Shown here in pieces: positions 24,800-33,716 of a DNA stretch of 64,000 nt (position 1 is its first letter; every line of letters begins with the position of its first letter). The translations under genes and the position numbers were made by a program. The stretch is from the NCBI RefSeq assembly GCF_029167105.1, contig NZ_JARFML010000022.1, positions 80,406-144,405 of the forward strand. The letters run 5' to 3'. The notes beneath the pieces were generated by a model. The model ran no database searches, had not been told where the DNA came from, and saw only the letters and a program-made list of their open reading frames with translations. This DNA is from Bradyrhizobium yuanmingense. GTDB taxonomy: Bacteria; Pseudomonadota; Alphaproteobacteria; Rhizobiales; Xanthobacteraceae.

Positions 24800-25489
24800 T
24801 CAAGCCGCGTTTCGCTGTTCTGTCAGCTTCAGCAGTTCGTCGACGAGGTCATCCACGGCACGCTCGGCCGCGGCAATGGACGCCTGCAACCGATCGTCGG
24901 CGAATTCGTCGTACTCGACTGCGATGCAGTGGAAGGCCGTGATCCCGATGAAAGCAAACACGTCCCGGACGGCTCCTTCGACATGATTGACGGCGGCCAT
25001 ACGCCCGCCCGGATCGTACCCGTAGTCTCCGCGCGAGCCGAGCAGGACAAGACGCTTGTCCATGTCCGCTAGCAGCTGCGAATATGGATTGTCCGGACAT
25101 GATCGGTCGAAGCCGAATGTGCGTCCGACCCGAACAACGTTGTCTATGTATGCCTTGAACTGCGCTGGCACACCGAAATTGTACATTGGCACGCCCGCGA
25201 CGATCAGATCAGCTGAGATCAACTCGTCGACCAGCGCATCGCTTTCCGCCAAAGCCTCTCTCATCCATGGCTCGCGTCGATCGGGCTTCGCGAAGGCCGC
25301 CTTGACCCAGTCGTCCGTCACCGGACTCGGTGCGAAGCGACCGAGGTCGCGGCTGACGACGCGACCCCCCGGCCGCGACTGTAGCCATCGTTGGACGAAA
25401 CGCTGAGTCAGACGCCTGGTGTGCGAACCGCGCGGATTTTCATCTGAAGGCTCGAACCGCGCGCTTGAATCGATTTGTAGCAGTTGCAT
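24800..25489 (-). CDS. azoR: FMN-dependent NADH-azoreductase
   Basis: The 229-residue flavodoxin-like protein matches AzoR: an N-terminal strand ending IDSSAR (phosphate-binding loop for FMN), PMYNFGVPAQFKAYIDNVVR at about 101-120 and LLGSRGDYGYDPG at 151-163. These enzymes reduce quinones and azo compounds with NADH. GAGGAG lies eight bases before the ATG. It is divergent from a LysR gene, and a palindrome in the shared spacer suggests regulation by it. Confidence 0.88.
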   Translation of the reverse strand: MQLLQIDSSARFEPSDENPRGSHTRRLTQRFVQRWLQSRPGGRVVSRDLGRFAPSPVTDDWVKAAFAKPDRREPWMREALAESDALVDELISADLIVAGVPMYNFGVPAQFKAYIDNVVRVGRTFGFDRSCPDNPYSQLLADMDKRLVLLGSRGDYGYDPGGRMAAVNHVEGAVRDVFAFIGITAFHCIAVEYDEFADDRLQASIAAAERAVDDLVDELLKLTEQRNAA

Positions 25490-25567
25490 TGCAAAACTCC
25501 TCTCATCTGTTTGCCCAATAGATCGGTTCAGGCCCCGTCGTTGACAAACGAAAGTTGCTCAGCTTAT

Positions 25568-25586
25568 GGATGAACTGCATTCATCC
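25568..25586. promoter_or_regulatory. Putative LysR operator
   Basis: GGATGAA-N5-TTCATCC is a perfect inverted repeat with a 5-base spacer, 12 bases before the LysR start codon and about 80 bases from the azoR start. Its size fits a LysR recognition box. It would cover the regulator's own promoter or ribosome-binding region. Confidence 0.65.
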
Positions 25587-25597
25587 TCGAGTTCGCG

Positions 25598-26482
25598 ATG
25601 AGAAGGCTTCCTCCGCTGGCGGGATTGCGTGCATTTGAAGCGGCGGCACGTCACCTCAGCTTCAAGCGCGCCGCCGATGAGCTTCACGTCACGCCGACCG
25701 CGATCAGCCATCAAGTGCGACAGCTGGAGCAGACGGTCGGAGTCAGGCTGTTCGAGCGCCGGACGCGGCAGGTTCTGCTCACCGCGGAAGGTCAGGTCCT
25801 GCTTCCGGTCCTGCGCGACGGCTTTGATGCGTTTGCGCGTGTTCTGGAGGGATTGAGCCGGAAGCGACGCCGGGCGGTGGTCACACTTTCGGCGACGCCG
25901 GCTTTCACAGCCAAATGGCTGGTGCCGCGTCTTGCTGGGCTCCGAAAGAGCAGAGCCGACATTGATCTCACATTGCTTGCGACCTTGGAGGCGGTCGATC
26001 TCAATTCGACCGCGGACCTCGCGCTTCGCTACGGTTCCGGTCCTTATCCCGATCTGATTGCCGAGCCGCTCACGGTCGATCGTTTCGCGCCGGTGGTCAG
26101 TCCGCGCTTGGGCATCCGAAGACCGAGCGACCTGCGCTCAGCAACGCTGCTACATTTCGACTGGCACCGTCGTGATGCCCGAAATCCGACCTGGCGGCGC
26201 TGGCTCAAGACGGCCGGCATTAACGACGTTGATGCGCGCGCCGGCGTGCGTTTCAGCGATGAAACCCATGCCATCCAGGCAACCGTCGCCGGCGCTGGTG
26301 TCGCTTTGCACAGTCTTGTGCTCGTCGCCGACGAACTTTCGCGGGGAACGCTGGTCGCACCATTCGGGCCGGAGCTGGAAGGCTTTTCGCTGCACTTGGT
26401 CCGCAGCCGCGACCGGCCGCTCACCGAGCCGGTCGAGGCTGTACGACACTGGCTGAAGTCAGAGTTCGACGCGGCCCGGTGA
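25598..26482 (+). CDS. LysR family transcriptional regulator (GcvA-like)
   Basis: The 294-residue protein has the N-terminal winged helix-turn-helix (1-60; RHLSFKRAADELHVTPTAIS, HQVRQLEQTVGVRLFERR) of the GcvA subgroup and a substrate-binding effector domain (about 90-290). It probably controls the divergent azoreductase gene in response to a quinone or aromatic compound. The ATG at 25598 has weak Shine-Dalgarno character. Downstream lies a duplicated gene end and a repeat fragment. Confidence 0.9.
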   Translation: MRRLPPLAGLRAFEAAARHLSFKRAADELHVTPTAISHQVRQLEQTVGVRLFERRTRQVLLTAEGQVLLPVLRDGFDAFARVLEGLSRKRRRAVVTLSATPAFTAKWLVPRLAGLRKSRADIDLTLLATLEAVDLNSTADLALRYGSGPYPDLIAEPLTVDRFAPVVSPRLGIRRPSDLRSATLLHFDWHRRDARNPTWRRWLKTAGINDVDARAGVRFSDETHAIQATVAGAGVALHSLVLVADELSRGTLVAPFGPELEGFSLHLVRSRDRPLTEPVEAVRHWLKSEFDAAR

Positions 26483-26493
26483 TGCGCAGCGCG

Positions 26494-26537
26494 GCTCAAG
26501 CGCGCCGCGGCACGCCGCCGGCGTTCATGCCGCCGTC
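26494..26537 (-). repeat. 44-bp direct repeat, remnant of an SDR gene 3' end
   Basis: These 44 bases are identical to 27521-27564, the 3' end of the SDR gene (27523-28332). Read on the minus strand the remnant encodes DGGMNAGGVPRRA and a stop in the SDR frame, then diverges after position 26537. The class II aldolase gene lies between the copies. This looks like a scar of duplication or recombination, and the fragment is too short to be functional. Confidence 0.85.
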
Positions 26538-26577
26538 AGTGACGAGAGCCGCACCTGTGCGGCATGGCTTGCTGCAC

Positions 26578-26617
26578 GATGGATTCCGGGCTCGCGCTTC
26601 GCGCGCCCCGGAATGAC
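26578..26617 (+). repeat. Half copy of a dispersed palindromic repeat
   Basis: gatggattccgggctc, a GC-rich hairpin (cgcgcttcgcgcg) and ccccggaatgac match the right half of the complete element at 45832-45934. Only the right half is present. It abuts the 3' end of the aldolase gene (26628). Confidence 0.8.
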
Positions 26618-26627
26618 ATCCTTGCTT

Positions 26628-27425
26628 TCAGTGCCGATATTGCGGCTCCTCCGCATCCAGCTGACGCCGGATCGCGGCAAGATGCAGCCGAGCGGATTCG
26701 GAATCGCCCTCGCGCATCTGCCTGTAGGTCTCCGCCGCAACGGCGGGATCGACCGGCAGCACCTTCCGCCCCGTCGACATCGCCAGCACCTGCACCTCGG
26801 CGGCGCGCTCGAGATAATAGAGATCGTCCCAGGCTTCCGCGATGGTCGGCGCCAGCACCATCACGCCGTGATGCTTCATGAAGACGATGTCGGCATCCCC
26901 GACGGCGGAGGCGATACGCGCGCCTTCGCGGCTGTCGAGCGCGAGGCCGTTGTAGTCGCGGTCGACGGCGGTGCGCCCGTAGAATTTCAGCGCGGTCTGG
27001 CCGGCCCAGATCAGGGGCTCGCCCTCGATCATCGACAGCGCCGTCGCATAGGGCATGTGGGTGTGGAAGGCGACCTTGGCGCGCGGCAGCAGCCTGTGCA
27101 TCTCGGCATGGATGTAGAATGCGGTCGCCTCGGGCACGCCCTCGCCCTCGAGCACGTTGCCATGGAAGTCGCAGATCAGGAGCTTTGACGCCGTCAACTC
27201 GCGAAAGGCGTAGCCGTAGGGGTTGACGAGGAACAGGTCGTCATGGCCCGGCACGACCGCCGAGAAGTGGTTGCAGATGCCCTCCTCAAAGCCGTTGCGC
27301 GCCGCCATGCGGAAGCAGGCCGCGAGGTCCTCGCGCGCGGTACGGATCGCGTCGGTGGCGAGGTCCGGCCGGTTCGAGCGGAATGGCGCGGGCGCGGGTG
27401 AAGAAGCGTGAAGGCTGTGCGCCAT
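26628..27425 (-). CDS. Class II aldolase/adducin family protein
   Basis: The 265-residue product shows the class II aldolase fold with metal ligands in FHTHMPYATALS (about 135-146) and KHHGVMVL, and the GICNHFSAVVPG loop at about 50. The family covers L-fuculose-phosphate-type aldolases and related decarboxylases, so the substrate cannot be assigned. ATG at 27425 with GAGAGG upstream; a GTG four codons earlier is possible. It lies just downstream of an SDR gene on the same strand (97-base gap), so the two may share a catabolic transcript. Confidence 0.85.
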   Translation of the reverse strand: MAHSLHASSPAPAPFRSNRPDLATDAIRTAREDLAACFRMAARNGFEEGICNHFSAVVPGHDDLFLVNPYGYAFRELTASKLLICDFHGNVLEGEGVPEATAFYIHAEMHRLLPRAKVAFHTHMPYATALSMIEGEPLIWAGQTALKFYGRTAVDRDYNGLALDSREGARIASAVGDADIVFMKHHGVMVLAPTIAEAWDDLYYLERAAEVQVLAMSTGRKVLPVDPAVAAETYRQMREGDSESARLHLAAIRRQLDAEEPQYRH

Positions 27426-27522
27426 GGCGAAGGACACCTCTCTCGGTCGGGAGCTGCCCCATCTTGTACAGGGGCTGCGCTTGCGCGTCAGCCCCTGCGG
27501 CCGCCACCCTGCCCTGCGCAGC

Positions 27523-28332
27523 TCAAGCGCGCCGCGGCACGCCGCCGGCGTTCATGCCGCCGTCGATGACGAGCTCGCTGCCGGTGACGTAGCGCGAGCC
27601 ATCGGAGGCGAGATACAGCACGCCCGAGGCGATTTCCGCGGCCTGGCCGGCGCGGCCAAGCGGCGTGACGACGCGGGCGCGCTCCTCCGGATCGATCGGG
27701 GCGTTCTGGCCGGCGCCCGCCGCCCCCGTCGGGATCTTGCCCCAGATCGGGGTATCGATGATGCCGGGGTGAACCGAATTGACCCGGATGCCGTCGCCCG
27801 CGGCCGCGCATTCCATCGCGATGGATTTGGCGAACAGCCGCACGCCGCCCTTGGTCGCCGAATAGGCCGACAATCCGGGCGAGCCGCGCAGGCCCGCCAG
27901 CGAGGACATCATGATGATCGAGCCGCCGCCCATTTTGCGCATCAGGGGCAGGCAATGCTTCACCGAAAGAAACACGCCATCGAGATTGATCGCATTCTGC
28001 TTGCGCCAGTCCGCGAGCGTCATGTCGACGATCGACGGCACGGAAATGCCGATGCCCGCATTGGAGACGAGCACGTCGAGCCGGCCGAAGCGCTTTGCGA
28101 TCTCGGCGACGATCTCGATCCAGCGCTCTTCGCTGGTGACGTCCTGCTCCAGAAAGATCGCCTTGCCGCCGTCCCTGGTGATGCGCCTGACGAGCTCGGG
28201 GCCCCTCAGCTCGTCGATGTCGGTGGCGACGACCGTGGCGCCTTCGCGCGCGAACAGCTCGACTGTCGCCTCGCCAATGCCGGAGGCGCCGCCCGTCACC
28301 AGTGCGACCTTGCCCTCAACCTGCCCTGCCAT
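27523..28332 (-). CDS. SDR family oxidoreductase
   Basis: This 269-residue classical short-chain dehydrogenase has the cofactor motif TGGASGIG near residue 13, the NAG motif (SNAGIGIS) and the catalytic YSATKGG. An Asp at the end of beta-2 (VVATDIDEL) suggests NAD rather than NADP. The ATG at 28332 has GGGAG five bases before it. Substrate unknown. Its last 44 bases are duplicated at 26494-26537. Confidence 0.9.
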   Translation of the reverse strand: MAGQVEGKVALVTGGASGIGEATVELFAREGATVVATDIDELRGPELVRRITRDGGKAIFLEQDVTSEERWIEIVAEIAKRFGRLDVLVSNAGIGISVPSIVDMTLADWRKQNAINLDGVFLSVKHCLPLMRKMGGGSIIMMSSLAGLRGSPGLSAYSATKGGVRLFAKSIAMECAAAGDGIRVNSVHPGIIDTPIWGKIPTGAAGAGQNAPIDPEERARVVTPLGRAGQAAEIASGVLYLASDGSRYVTGSELVIDGGMNAGGVPRRA

Positions 28333-28373
28333 GTTCACTCCCTTTTTTTGTTGTTTGGCCCGTTATATTTTGC

Positions 28374-28419
28374 GCATGATCTTTGTCGGAAAACCGCTTC
28401 GCACTTTTCCGGATCATGC
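28374..28419 (-). repeat. Dispersed palindromic repeat, short form (module A)
   Basis: This is a reverse-oriented copy of module A of the repeat at 1364-1463 (gcatgatctttgtcgg...ccggatcatgc) with a few substitutions. Module B is absent. It ends one base before the recJ stop codon (28421-28423), so it lies in the 3' untranslated part of the recJ message. Confidence 0.85.
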
Positions 28420-28420
28420 G

Positions 28421-30262
28421 TCATCTAATCACGGATGGCCCCTGATCCGGTAGCGCGACGTCGACGACGCGGAATTGCACGCGCTCGGCGCCCTGGTAGC
28501 GGTCGACCGAGAGTGAGCCCGCGACATGCATCGGCTGGCCGCGATTGGCGAGCAGCGCATTGCCGAGCTTCTGGCCGACCGAACGGAACGCGATGCCGTT
28601 GACGATGGCGCCGTCGCCCGCCTTGAAACGCAGGCGCAGATGCGCTTGCCCGACCTCGTCGGCAAAGACGAGCTGGTGCGCGGGCAGCGCCAGCACCGGC
28701 TCCGGATTGCCGCTGCCGAACGGACCGGCGCGGTTCAGCGTCGTCGCCAGCTCCGCCGTCACCCCGCGGGCGGTGACGGCGCCGTCGATATAGAGCTCGT
28801 TGACGTGGCGCGCCTCGGCGACGTCGCGCGCCAGCGCGGTCTCGATATAGGCACGGAATTCGGCGAGCTTCTCCTTGCGCAGCGTCACGCCCGCGGCCAT
28901 GGCGTGGCCGCCGCCCTTGAGCAGGATGCCGTCGGCGACCGCCTGCCGCACCGCCTTGCCGAGATCGACGCCGTCGATCGAGCGGCCGGAGCCAGTGCCA
29001 ATGCCGCCCGGCTCCAGCGCAATGGCAAAGGCCGGCCGCGAGAACTTCTCCTTCAGGCGGGAGGCGACGAGGCCGACCACGCCGGGATGCCAGCCTTCCG
29101 AGGCCGTGACAATCACGGCGAGCTTATCCTCCAGCCCGATCGAGGCCAGCGCCTCGGCTTCGGCCTGGGCCTCCGCCGCCTGCTCGATGACGCGACGTTC
29201 GCTGTTGAGACGGTCGAGCTCGGCCGCGATCCGCGCCGCCTCGACGCTGTCGCCTTCGAGCAGCAGCCGCACGCCGAGATCGGCGCGGCCGATACGGCCG
29301 CCGGCATTGACGCGCGGCCCCAGCATGAAGCCGAGATGCCAGGCCTCCGGTGGGCCATTGAGCCGCGCCACGTCCATCAGCGCGGTATGGCCGACATGGT
29401 CGCGCCGACGCATCGCGATCAGCCCCTTGGCGACGAAGGCGCGGTTGAGGCCGATCAGCGGCGCGACGTCGGCGACCGTGCCGAGCGCGACGTGGTGCAG
29501 CATGCCGAGCAGGTCGGGCTCCGGCATTTCGCTGGTCCAGAAGCCGCGCTGGCGCAGTTCGCGATTGACGGCGACCAGCGTCACCAGCACGAGGCCGACC
29601 GCGGCGAGATGACCGAGGCCGGAGAGATCGTCGAGCCGGTTCGGATTGACCAGCGCATCCACCACCGGCAGCTCCGTGCCAGCCTGGTGATGGTCAATCA
29701 CGACCACGGACATGCCGAGGCGCTTGGCCTCGGCGAGCGGCTCGATGCTGGTGGTGCCGCAATCGACGGTGATCAGCAGCGTGGCGCCCTTCGCCGCCAG
29801 CGCGCGCACCGCTTCCGTGTTGGGGCCGTAGCCCTCGAAAATCCGGTCGGGAATGTGGATCAGCGGATCGAGCCCGCAATGGCGCAGATGCCAGGCCAGC
29901 AGCGCCGCCGAGGTCGCGCCGTCGACGTCGTAGTCGCCGAAGATCGCAACCTTCTCGCCCTTGGTTGCGGCATCCGCGATGCGTTTGGCGGCGGCCTCCA
30001 TCTCCGTCACCGTGAACGGGTCCGGCAGCAGCTTTCGGATGGTCGGATCGAGGAAGTCGGCGACGGCATCGATGTCGACACCGCGGCCGGCCAGCACCCG
30101 CGCCAGCAGTTCCGGCAATTGGTGCCGCTGCACGATGGCGAGCGCCTGGGCCGCCCCGCGCGCATCGAGCCGGTCGCGCCACAGCTTGTCGGTGAGCGAG
30201 CGCGCCACGCCCAGGAAGGCCTGGGGCGCTTCGACGGGGAGCGCGGATGCGGGAGGCGTCAT
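28421..30262 (-). CDS. recJ: Single-stranded-DNA-specific exonuclease RecJ
   Basis: RecJ degrades single-stranded DNA 5' to 3' in RecF-pathway recombination and base-excision repair. The 613-residue product has the DHH phosphoesterase motifs: DYDVDG (110-115) and DHH at 190-192 in VVVIDHHQAG, followed by the DHHA1 region (GGGHAMAAGVTLRKEK) and C-terminal OB-like fold. The ATG at 30262 is preferred; upstream frame residues look non-coding. It stands alone here, whereas in related genomes I recall it following glpX. Confidence 0.93.
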   Translation of the reverse strand: MTPPASALPVEAPQAFLGVARSLTDKLWRDRLDARGAAQALAIVQRHQLPELLARVLAGRGVDIDAVADFLDPTIRKLLPDPFTVTEMEAAAKRIADAATKGEKVAIFGDYDVDGATSAALLAWHLRHCGLDPLIHIPDRIFEGYGPNTEAVRALAAKGATLLITVDCGTTSIEPLAEAKRLGMSVVVIDHHQAGTELPVVDALVNPNRLDDLSGLGHLAAVGLVLVTLVAVNRELRQRGFWTSEMPEPDLLGMLHHVALGTVADVAPLIGLNRAFVAKGLIAMRRRDHVGHTALMDVARLNGPPEAWHLGFMLGPRVNAGGRIGRADLGVRLLLEGDSVEAARIAAELDRLNSERRVIEQAAEAQAEAEALASIGLEDKLAVIVTASEGWHPGVVGLVASRLKEKFSRPAFAIALEPGGIGTGSGRSIDGVDLGKAVRQAVADGILLKGGGHAMAAGVTLRKEKLAEFRAYIETALARDVAEARHVNELYIDGAVTARGVTAELATTLNRAGPFGSGNPEPVLALPAHQLVFADEVGQAHLRLRFKAGDGAIVNGIAFRSVGQKLGNALLANRGQPMHVAGSLSVDRYQGAERVQFRVVDVALPDQGPSVIR

Positions 30263-30544
30263 GACGAGGGCTATCGATTGGGAACTCGGGTCCGGGCGAC
30301 ACGCTCGGGGCCGCGACTGGCTTGAAAGGATTGGCTGGGAAACCCCGGCGATTTGCAACGGCCGGGACGCACAAAGCGGTGGATGGCCAGCAGGCAGGCC
30401 GAAGTGACTATCATTTAGGCATCCCGCCAAACAGCAAATTAAGCAGGCGTTAGGCGGAATCCTCGAAAAAGAATCGTATTCGATCTGTAAGTCGTTGTTC
30501 CCCGTTCATTGCAGATCAGACCTCATTGCCAAGGGAAGTCCCCG

Positions 30545-31621
30545 ATGTCTGCTGCGCTGGGTCTGAAAGCCAAGCCGATCGCCACCGAACCCGCGGACGA
30601 TGATTCCGACATCTCCGCGCTGATCAACCGTCTCACCGCGGAGGTCAACCAGATCGCGGTCGACAAGACCAAGTCGATCCAGCAGATCACCAACCAGATG
30701 AAGATGCTGGCGCTGAACGCGCTAATCGAGAGCTCGCGCGCCGGCGCGCAAGGCGCAGGCTTTGCGGTCGTGGCACAGGAGGTGCGCGGCGTCGGCCAGC
30801 AGGTCGAGACCATCGCCCGCGAGCTCGAGACCCAGCTGACCAAACGCACCGGCGATCTCGTCGCCTCGATCGACCGCATGAGCCAGCGCTCCCGCGGCGA
30901 GCGGATGGTCGACCTGTCGCTCAACGCGATCGAGCTGATCGACCGCAATCTCTATGAGCGCACCTGCGACGTGCGCTGGTGGGCGACCGATTCCGCCGTG
31001 GTCGATTGCGCGGCCTCGCCCAGTGCTGCGGCCGTCTCCCATGTCTCGCAGCGCCTCGGCGTGATCCTCGGGGCCTACACCGTCTATCTCGATCTCTGGC
31101 TCTGCGACCTCGATGGCAACGTCATCGCCAACGGCCGCGCCGACCGGTTCCGCGTCGTCGGCCAGAACGTCGCCCACACCAAATGGTTTCGCGACGCGAA
31201 AGGCCTTCGCTCCGGCGACGATTATGTCGCCGGGGACGTCGAGAACCAGCCGCTGCTCGGCAATGCGCAGGTCGCGACCTATTGCGCCAGCGTGCGCGCC
31301 GGCGGACAGGCCAACGGCGCGCCGATCGGGGTGCTCGCCATCCATTTCGACTGGGAGCCGCAGGCCCGCGCCATCGTGCAGGGCGTGCGCGTCGGCGACG
31401 GCGACAAGGCGCGCGTGCTGCTGGTCGATTCGAATTTTCGCGTGATCGCGGCGTCCGACGGCCAGGGTATCCTCAGCGAGCGCCTCTCGCTGTCGCTGAA
31501 CGGCCAGCGCTCCGGCTTCTACCACGACCGCACCGGCACGCTGGTCGCGTTCCATGCCACCCCGGGCTACGAGACCTATCGAGGGCTCGGCTGGTACGGC
31601 GTGATCGTCTGCGGGGCGTGA
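30545..31621 (+). CDS. Soluble chemoreceptor-like protein, signalling hairpin N-terminal, Cache-like domain C-terminal
   Basis: The 358-residue protein has no membrane segment. Residues 25-110 contain the conserved chemoreceptor hairpin (NQMKMLALNALIESSRAGAQ, then GAGFAVVAQEVR). Residues 130-350 look like a Cache-type sensor (DLDGNVIANGRADRF, HTKWFRDAKG, VLLVDSNFRVIAASDGQG). The usual receptor order is reversed. It presumably signals from the cytoplasm to CheA/CheW. GGGAAG precedes the ATG. It is divergent from recJ. Confidence 0.8.
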   Translation: MSAALGLKAKPIATEPADDDSDISALINRLTAEVNQIAVDKTKSIQQITNQMKMLALNALIESSRAGAQGAGFAVVAQEVRGVGQQVETIARELETQLTKRTGDLVASIDRMSQRSRGERMVDLSLNAIELIDRNLYERTCDVRWWATDSAVVDCAASPSAAAVSHVSQRLGVILGAYTVYLDLWLCDLDGNVIANGRADRFRVVGQNVAHTKWFRDAKGLRSGDDYVAGDVENQPLLGNAQVATYCASVRAGGQANGAPIGVLAIHFDWEPQARAIVQGVRVGDGDKARVLLVDSNFRVIAASDGQGILSERLSLSLNGQRSGFYHDRTGTLVAFHATPGYETYRGLGWYGVIVCGA

Positions 31622-31938
31622 GGCGAGCAGCGGCCGCCTCCCGGAATCGGAGGCCGTCGCCCGTCCCATCCAAGACTGCGAAACAACCCCATGCACAGTA
31701 GCCTGGGGATTGTTTTCATTGGCATTTTCAAGGGCCAGTGCGCCGCTTGCGGCGTCCAAACATTTTGACACGTCGGGCAAAACGCTGGCAGCATTTTCCG
31801 GCAAGGTAAGCCCGCTACAGGCAAGAGCCTGCGCCATGGATCGGCTAGAGTCACTTCGCACCACATTTTCAATGTGAGAGGCGGGAGTTTCGATCGGCTT
31901 CGATCATCTCGCGCTCGGCAACCGCAAGGAGGCAAGCC
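31622..31938. other. Gene-free stretch
   Basis: No reading frame with protein-like composition was found. The sequence is moderately AT-rich around 31690-31800 and probably contains the promoter of the NAD(P)-binding protein starting at 31939, which has a perfect AAGGAGG at 31928-31934. Confidence 0.4.
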
Positions 31939-32682
31939 ATGAAGATCGTCGTGATCGGCGGAACCGGATTGATCGGATCAAGATTGGTGGCGAAGCTCAA
32001 GCAGCAAGGCCACGAAGCGGTGGCGGCCTCGCCGAGATCCGGCGTGAACGCCGTGACAGGGGAAGGCCTTGCCGCAGCGCTTTCGGGCGCGGATGTGGTC
32101 GTTGACGTCGCCAACGCACCGTCCTGGGAGCCGGCAGCTGTGCTCGCGTTCTTCCAGCAATCGAGCGAGAATCTTGTCGCGGCAGAGGCCGCAGCAGGCG
32201 TGAAGCATCACGTGGCGCTCTCGATCGTCGGCACCGACCGCTCGCCCGACAACGCCTATTTCCGTGCCAAGCTGGCGCAGGAAACCGTCATCAAGTCCGC
32301 CTCGGTGCCCTACTCGATCGTGCGCGCCACCCAGTTCTTCGAATTCCTCGCGGCCATTGCCGACACAAGCGCAATCGAGGGGAAGATCGTCGTTCCCACG
32401 GCTCAGTTTCAGCCGATCGCGGCCGACGACGTCGTCGATCGCCTCGCGGAGGTCGCAAGCGGCCGGCCGCTCAACGGCACGATCGATATCGCCGGCCCCG
32501 AGAAGGCCCCCTTCAATGAATTCATCGCGCGCCGCCTGAAGGCGTCCGGCGACCCACGCCCCGTGATCGGAGATCGGACGGCGCTGTACTACGGCACTCC
32601 CATCGACGACACGTCGTTGAACCCACTCGGCGAAGCACGGCTCGGGGCGACGCCGCTCGCAAAATGGCTCGCGAGCCGCTGA
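31939..32682 (+). CDS. NmrA-like NAD(P)-binding protein
   Basis: The 247-residue product begins with the Rossmann motif GGTGLIGS (8-15) and lacks a clear YxxxK, as in NmrA/atypical SDR proteins that act as redox sensors or NAD(P)H-dependent reductases. VALSIVGTDRSPDNAYFRAK and VPYSIVRATQFFEFL are typical of this group. AAGGAGG lies at good spacing before the ATG. It is convergent with the pdxA-like gene. Confidence 0.8.
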   Translation: MKIVVIGGTGLIGSRLVAKLKQQGHEAVAASPRSGVNAVTGEGLAAALSGADVVVDVANAPSWEPAAVLAFFQQSSENLVAAEAAAGVKHHVALSIVGTDRSPDNAYFRAKLAQETVIKSASVPYSIVRATQFFEFLAAIADTSAIEGKIVVPTAQFQPIAADDVVDRLAEVASGRPLNGTIDIAGPEKAPFNEFIARRLKASGDPRPVIGDRTALYYGTPIDDTSLNPLGEARLGATPLAKWLASR

Positions 32683-32714
32683 GGCACCGGCGGGCACGCT
32701 AGATCAGCATGCGA

Positions 32715-33716
32715 TCAGCCGGTGCGCACGGCCATCTCCGCGGCGAGCAGCAACGCCGCGCGGCTGGCGCCGATCGAGGCGATGCCTTGCCCCGCGATGT
32801 CGTAGGCCGTGCCATGCGCGGGCGTGCAGATCGGGAAAGGGAAGCCGCCGAGCAAGGTCACGCCGCGATCGAAACCCATCAGCTTCATCGCGATCTGGCC
32901 CTGGTCGTGATACATCGTCAGCACGGCATCGAAGGCGCCGGCCTTGGCGCGCAGGAACACGGTGTCGGCCGGAAACGGTCCCTCCGCGGCAATGCCCTCG
33001 CGCTGGCTTGCTGCGACCACCGGGGCGATCACGTCGATCTCCTCGCGGCCGAAATTGCCGCCGTCGCCGGCATGCGGGTTGAGGCCTGCGACCGCGATGC
33101 GCGGCCGCGCAAAGCCGGCGTTCCGCATGCAGGAATCGGTCAGCTCGAGCGCGCGATGGATTCGTTCGCGGGATAGCTTCGCAGCGACATCCTTGAGCGG
33201 GATGTGCGAGGTGACCCGTGCGTTCCAGATCCCGTCGAGCACGTTGAATTCGCTTGCCGGCGATTTGAGACCGACGATTTCGGCCGAGAACGCGATCTCG
33301 TCGTCGTACTCGGCGCGGGCAAGGCGCATCGCCTGCTTGTTGAAGGGCGTGAAGCAGACCGCATCGACATGGCCGTCGCGGCCGAGCTCGAGCGCATGCC
33401 TGTAATTGGCCAGCGCGAATTTTCCGCCGGCAAGGGTCGCAGTCTTGGGCTCGACCTCTCTGGGAGCAAGGTGGCGGAGATCGATGAACAGCGCATCTTC
33501 CTGTGCTGCGCCAAGATCGGCGCCCTGCTCTATCATCTTCAGCTCCGGCTTGACGCCCGCAATGCGCGCGCCCTCGTCGAAAATGCGGCGGTCGCCGATA
33601 ACCACGAGCCGGCAGCGCGCGCGGATGTCGTCCTGCGCCACGAGCTTGGCCGTCAGCTCCGGGCTGATGCCGGCGGGATCTCCCATGGCCAGCGCAATCA
33701 GCGGCTTTGCGGTCAT
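32715..33716 (-). CDS. PdxA-family dehydrogenase (4-hydroxythreonine-4-phosphate dehydrogenase-like)
   Basis: The 333-residue protein shows PdxA motifs: MGDPAGISPEL at 11-21, VTSHIPL, LNPHAGDGGNFG and MYHDQGQ, whose histidines bind the metal. PdxA makes pyridoxal precursors, but this copy is the last gene of a transport/CoA operon and its ATG overlaps the tctA stop (ATGA). Family relatives include PdxA2 (4-phospho-erythronate/threonate) and TphB (terephthalate dihydrodiol). A catabolic dehydrogenase is therefore more likely than the housekeeping vitamin B6 enzyme. Confidence 0.8.
   Translation of the reverse strand: MTAKPLIALAMGDPAGISPELTAKLVAQDDIRARCRLVVIGDRRIFDEGARIAGVKPELKMIEQGADLGAAQEDALFIDLRHLAPREVEPKTATLAGGKFALANYRHALELGRDGHVDAVCFTPFNKQAMRLARAEYDDEIAFSAEIVGLKSPASEFNVLDGIWNARVTSHIPLKDVAAKLSRERIHRALELTDSCMRNAGFARPRIAVAGLNPHAGDGGNFGREEIDVIAPVVAASQREGIAAEGPFPADTVFLRAKAGAFDAVLTMYHDQGQIAMKLMGFDRGVTLLGGFPFPICTPAHGTAYDIAGQGIASIGASRAALLLAAEMAVRTG

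Noticed and set aside
28526..30325. 599-codon plus-strand frame opposite recJ
   Set aside because: It is antisense to a full set of RecJ motifs and has no recognisable domain.
32715..33716. Calling the PdxA-family gene the housekeeping pdxA
   Set aside because: Its place as last gene of a transporter/CoA operon with overlapping start argues for a catabolic paralogue; symbol left empty.
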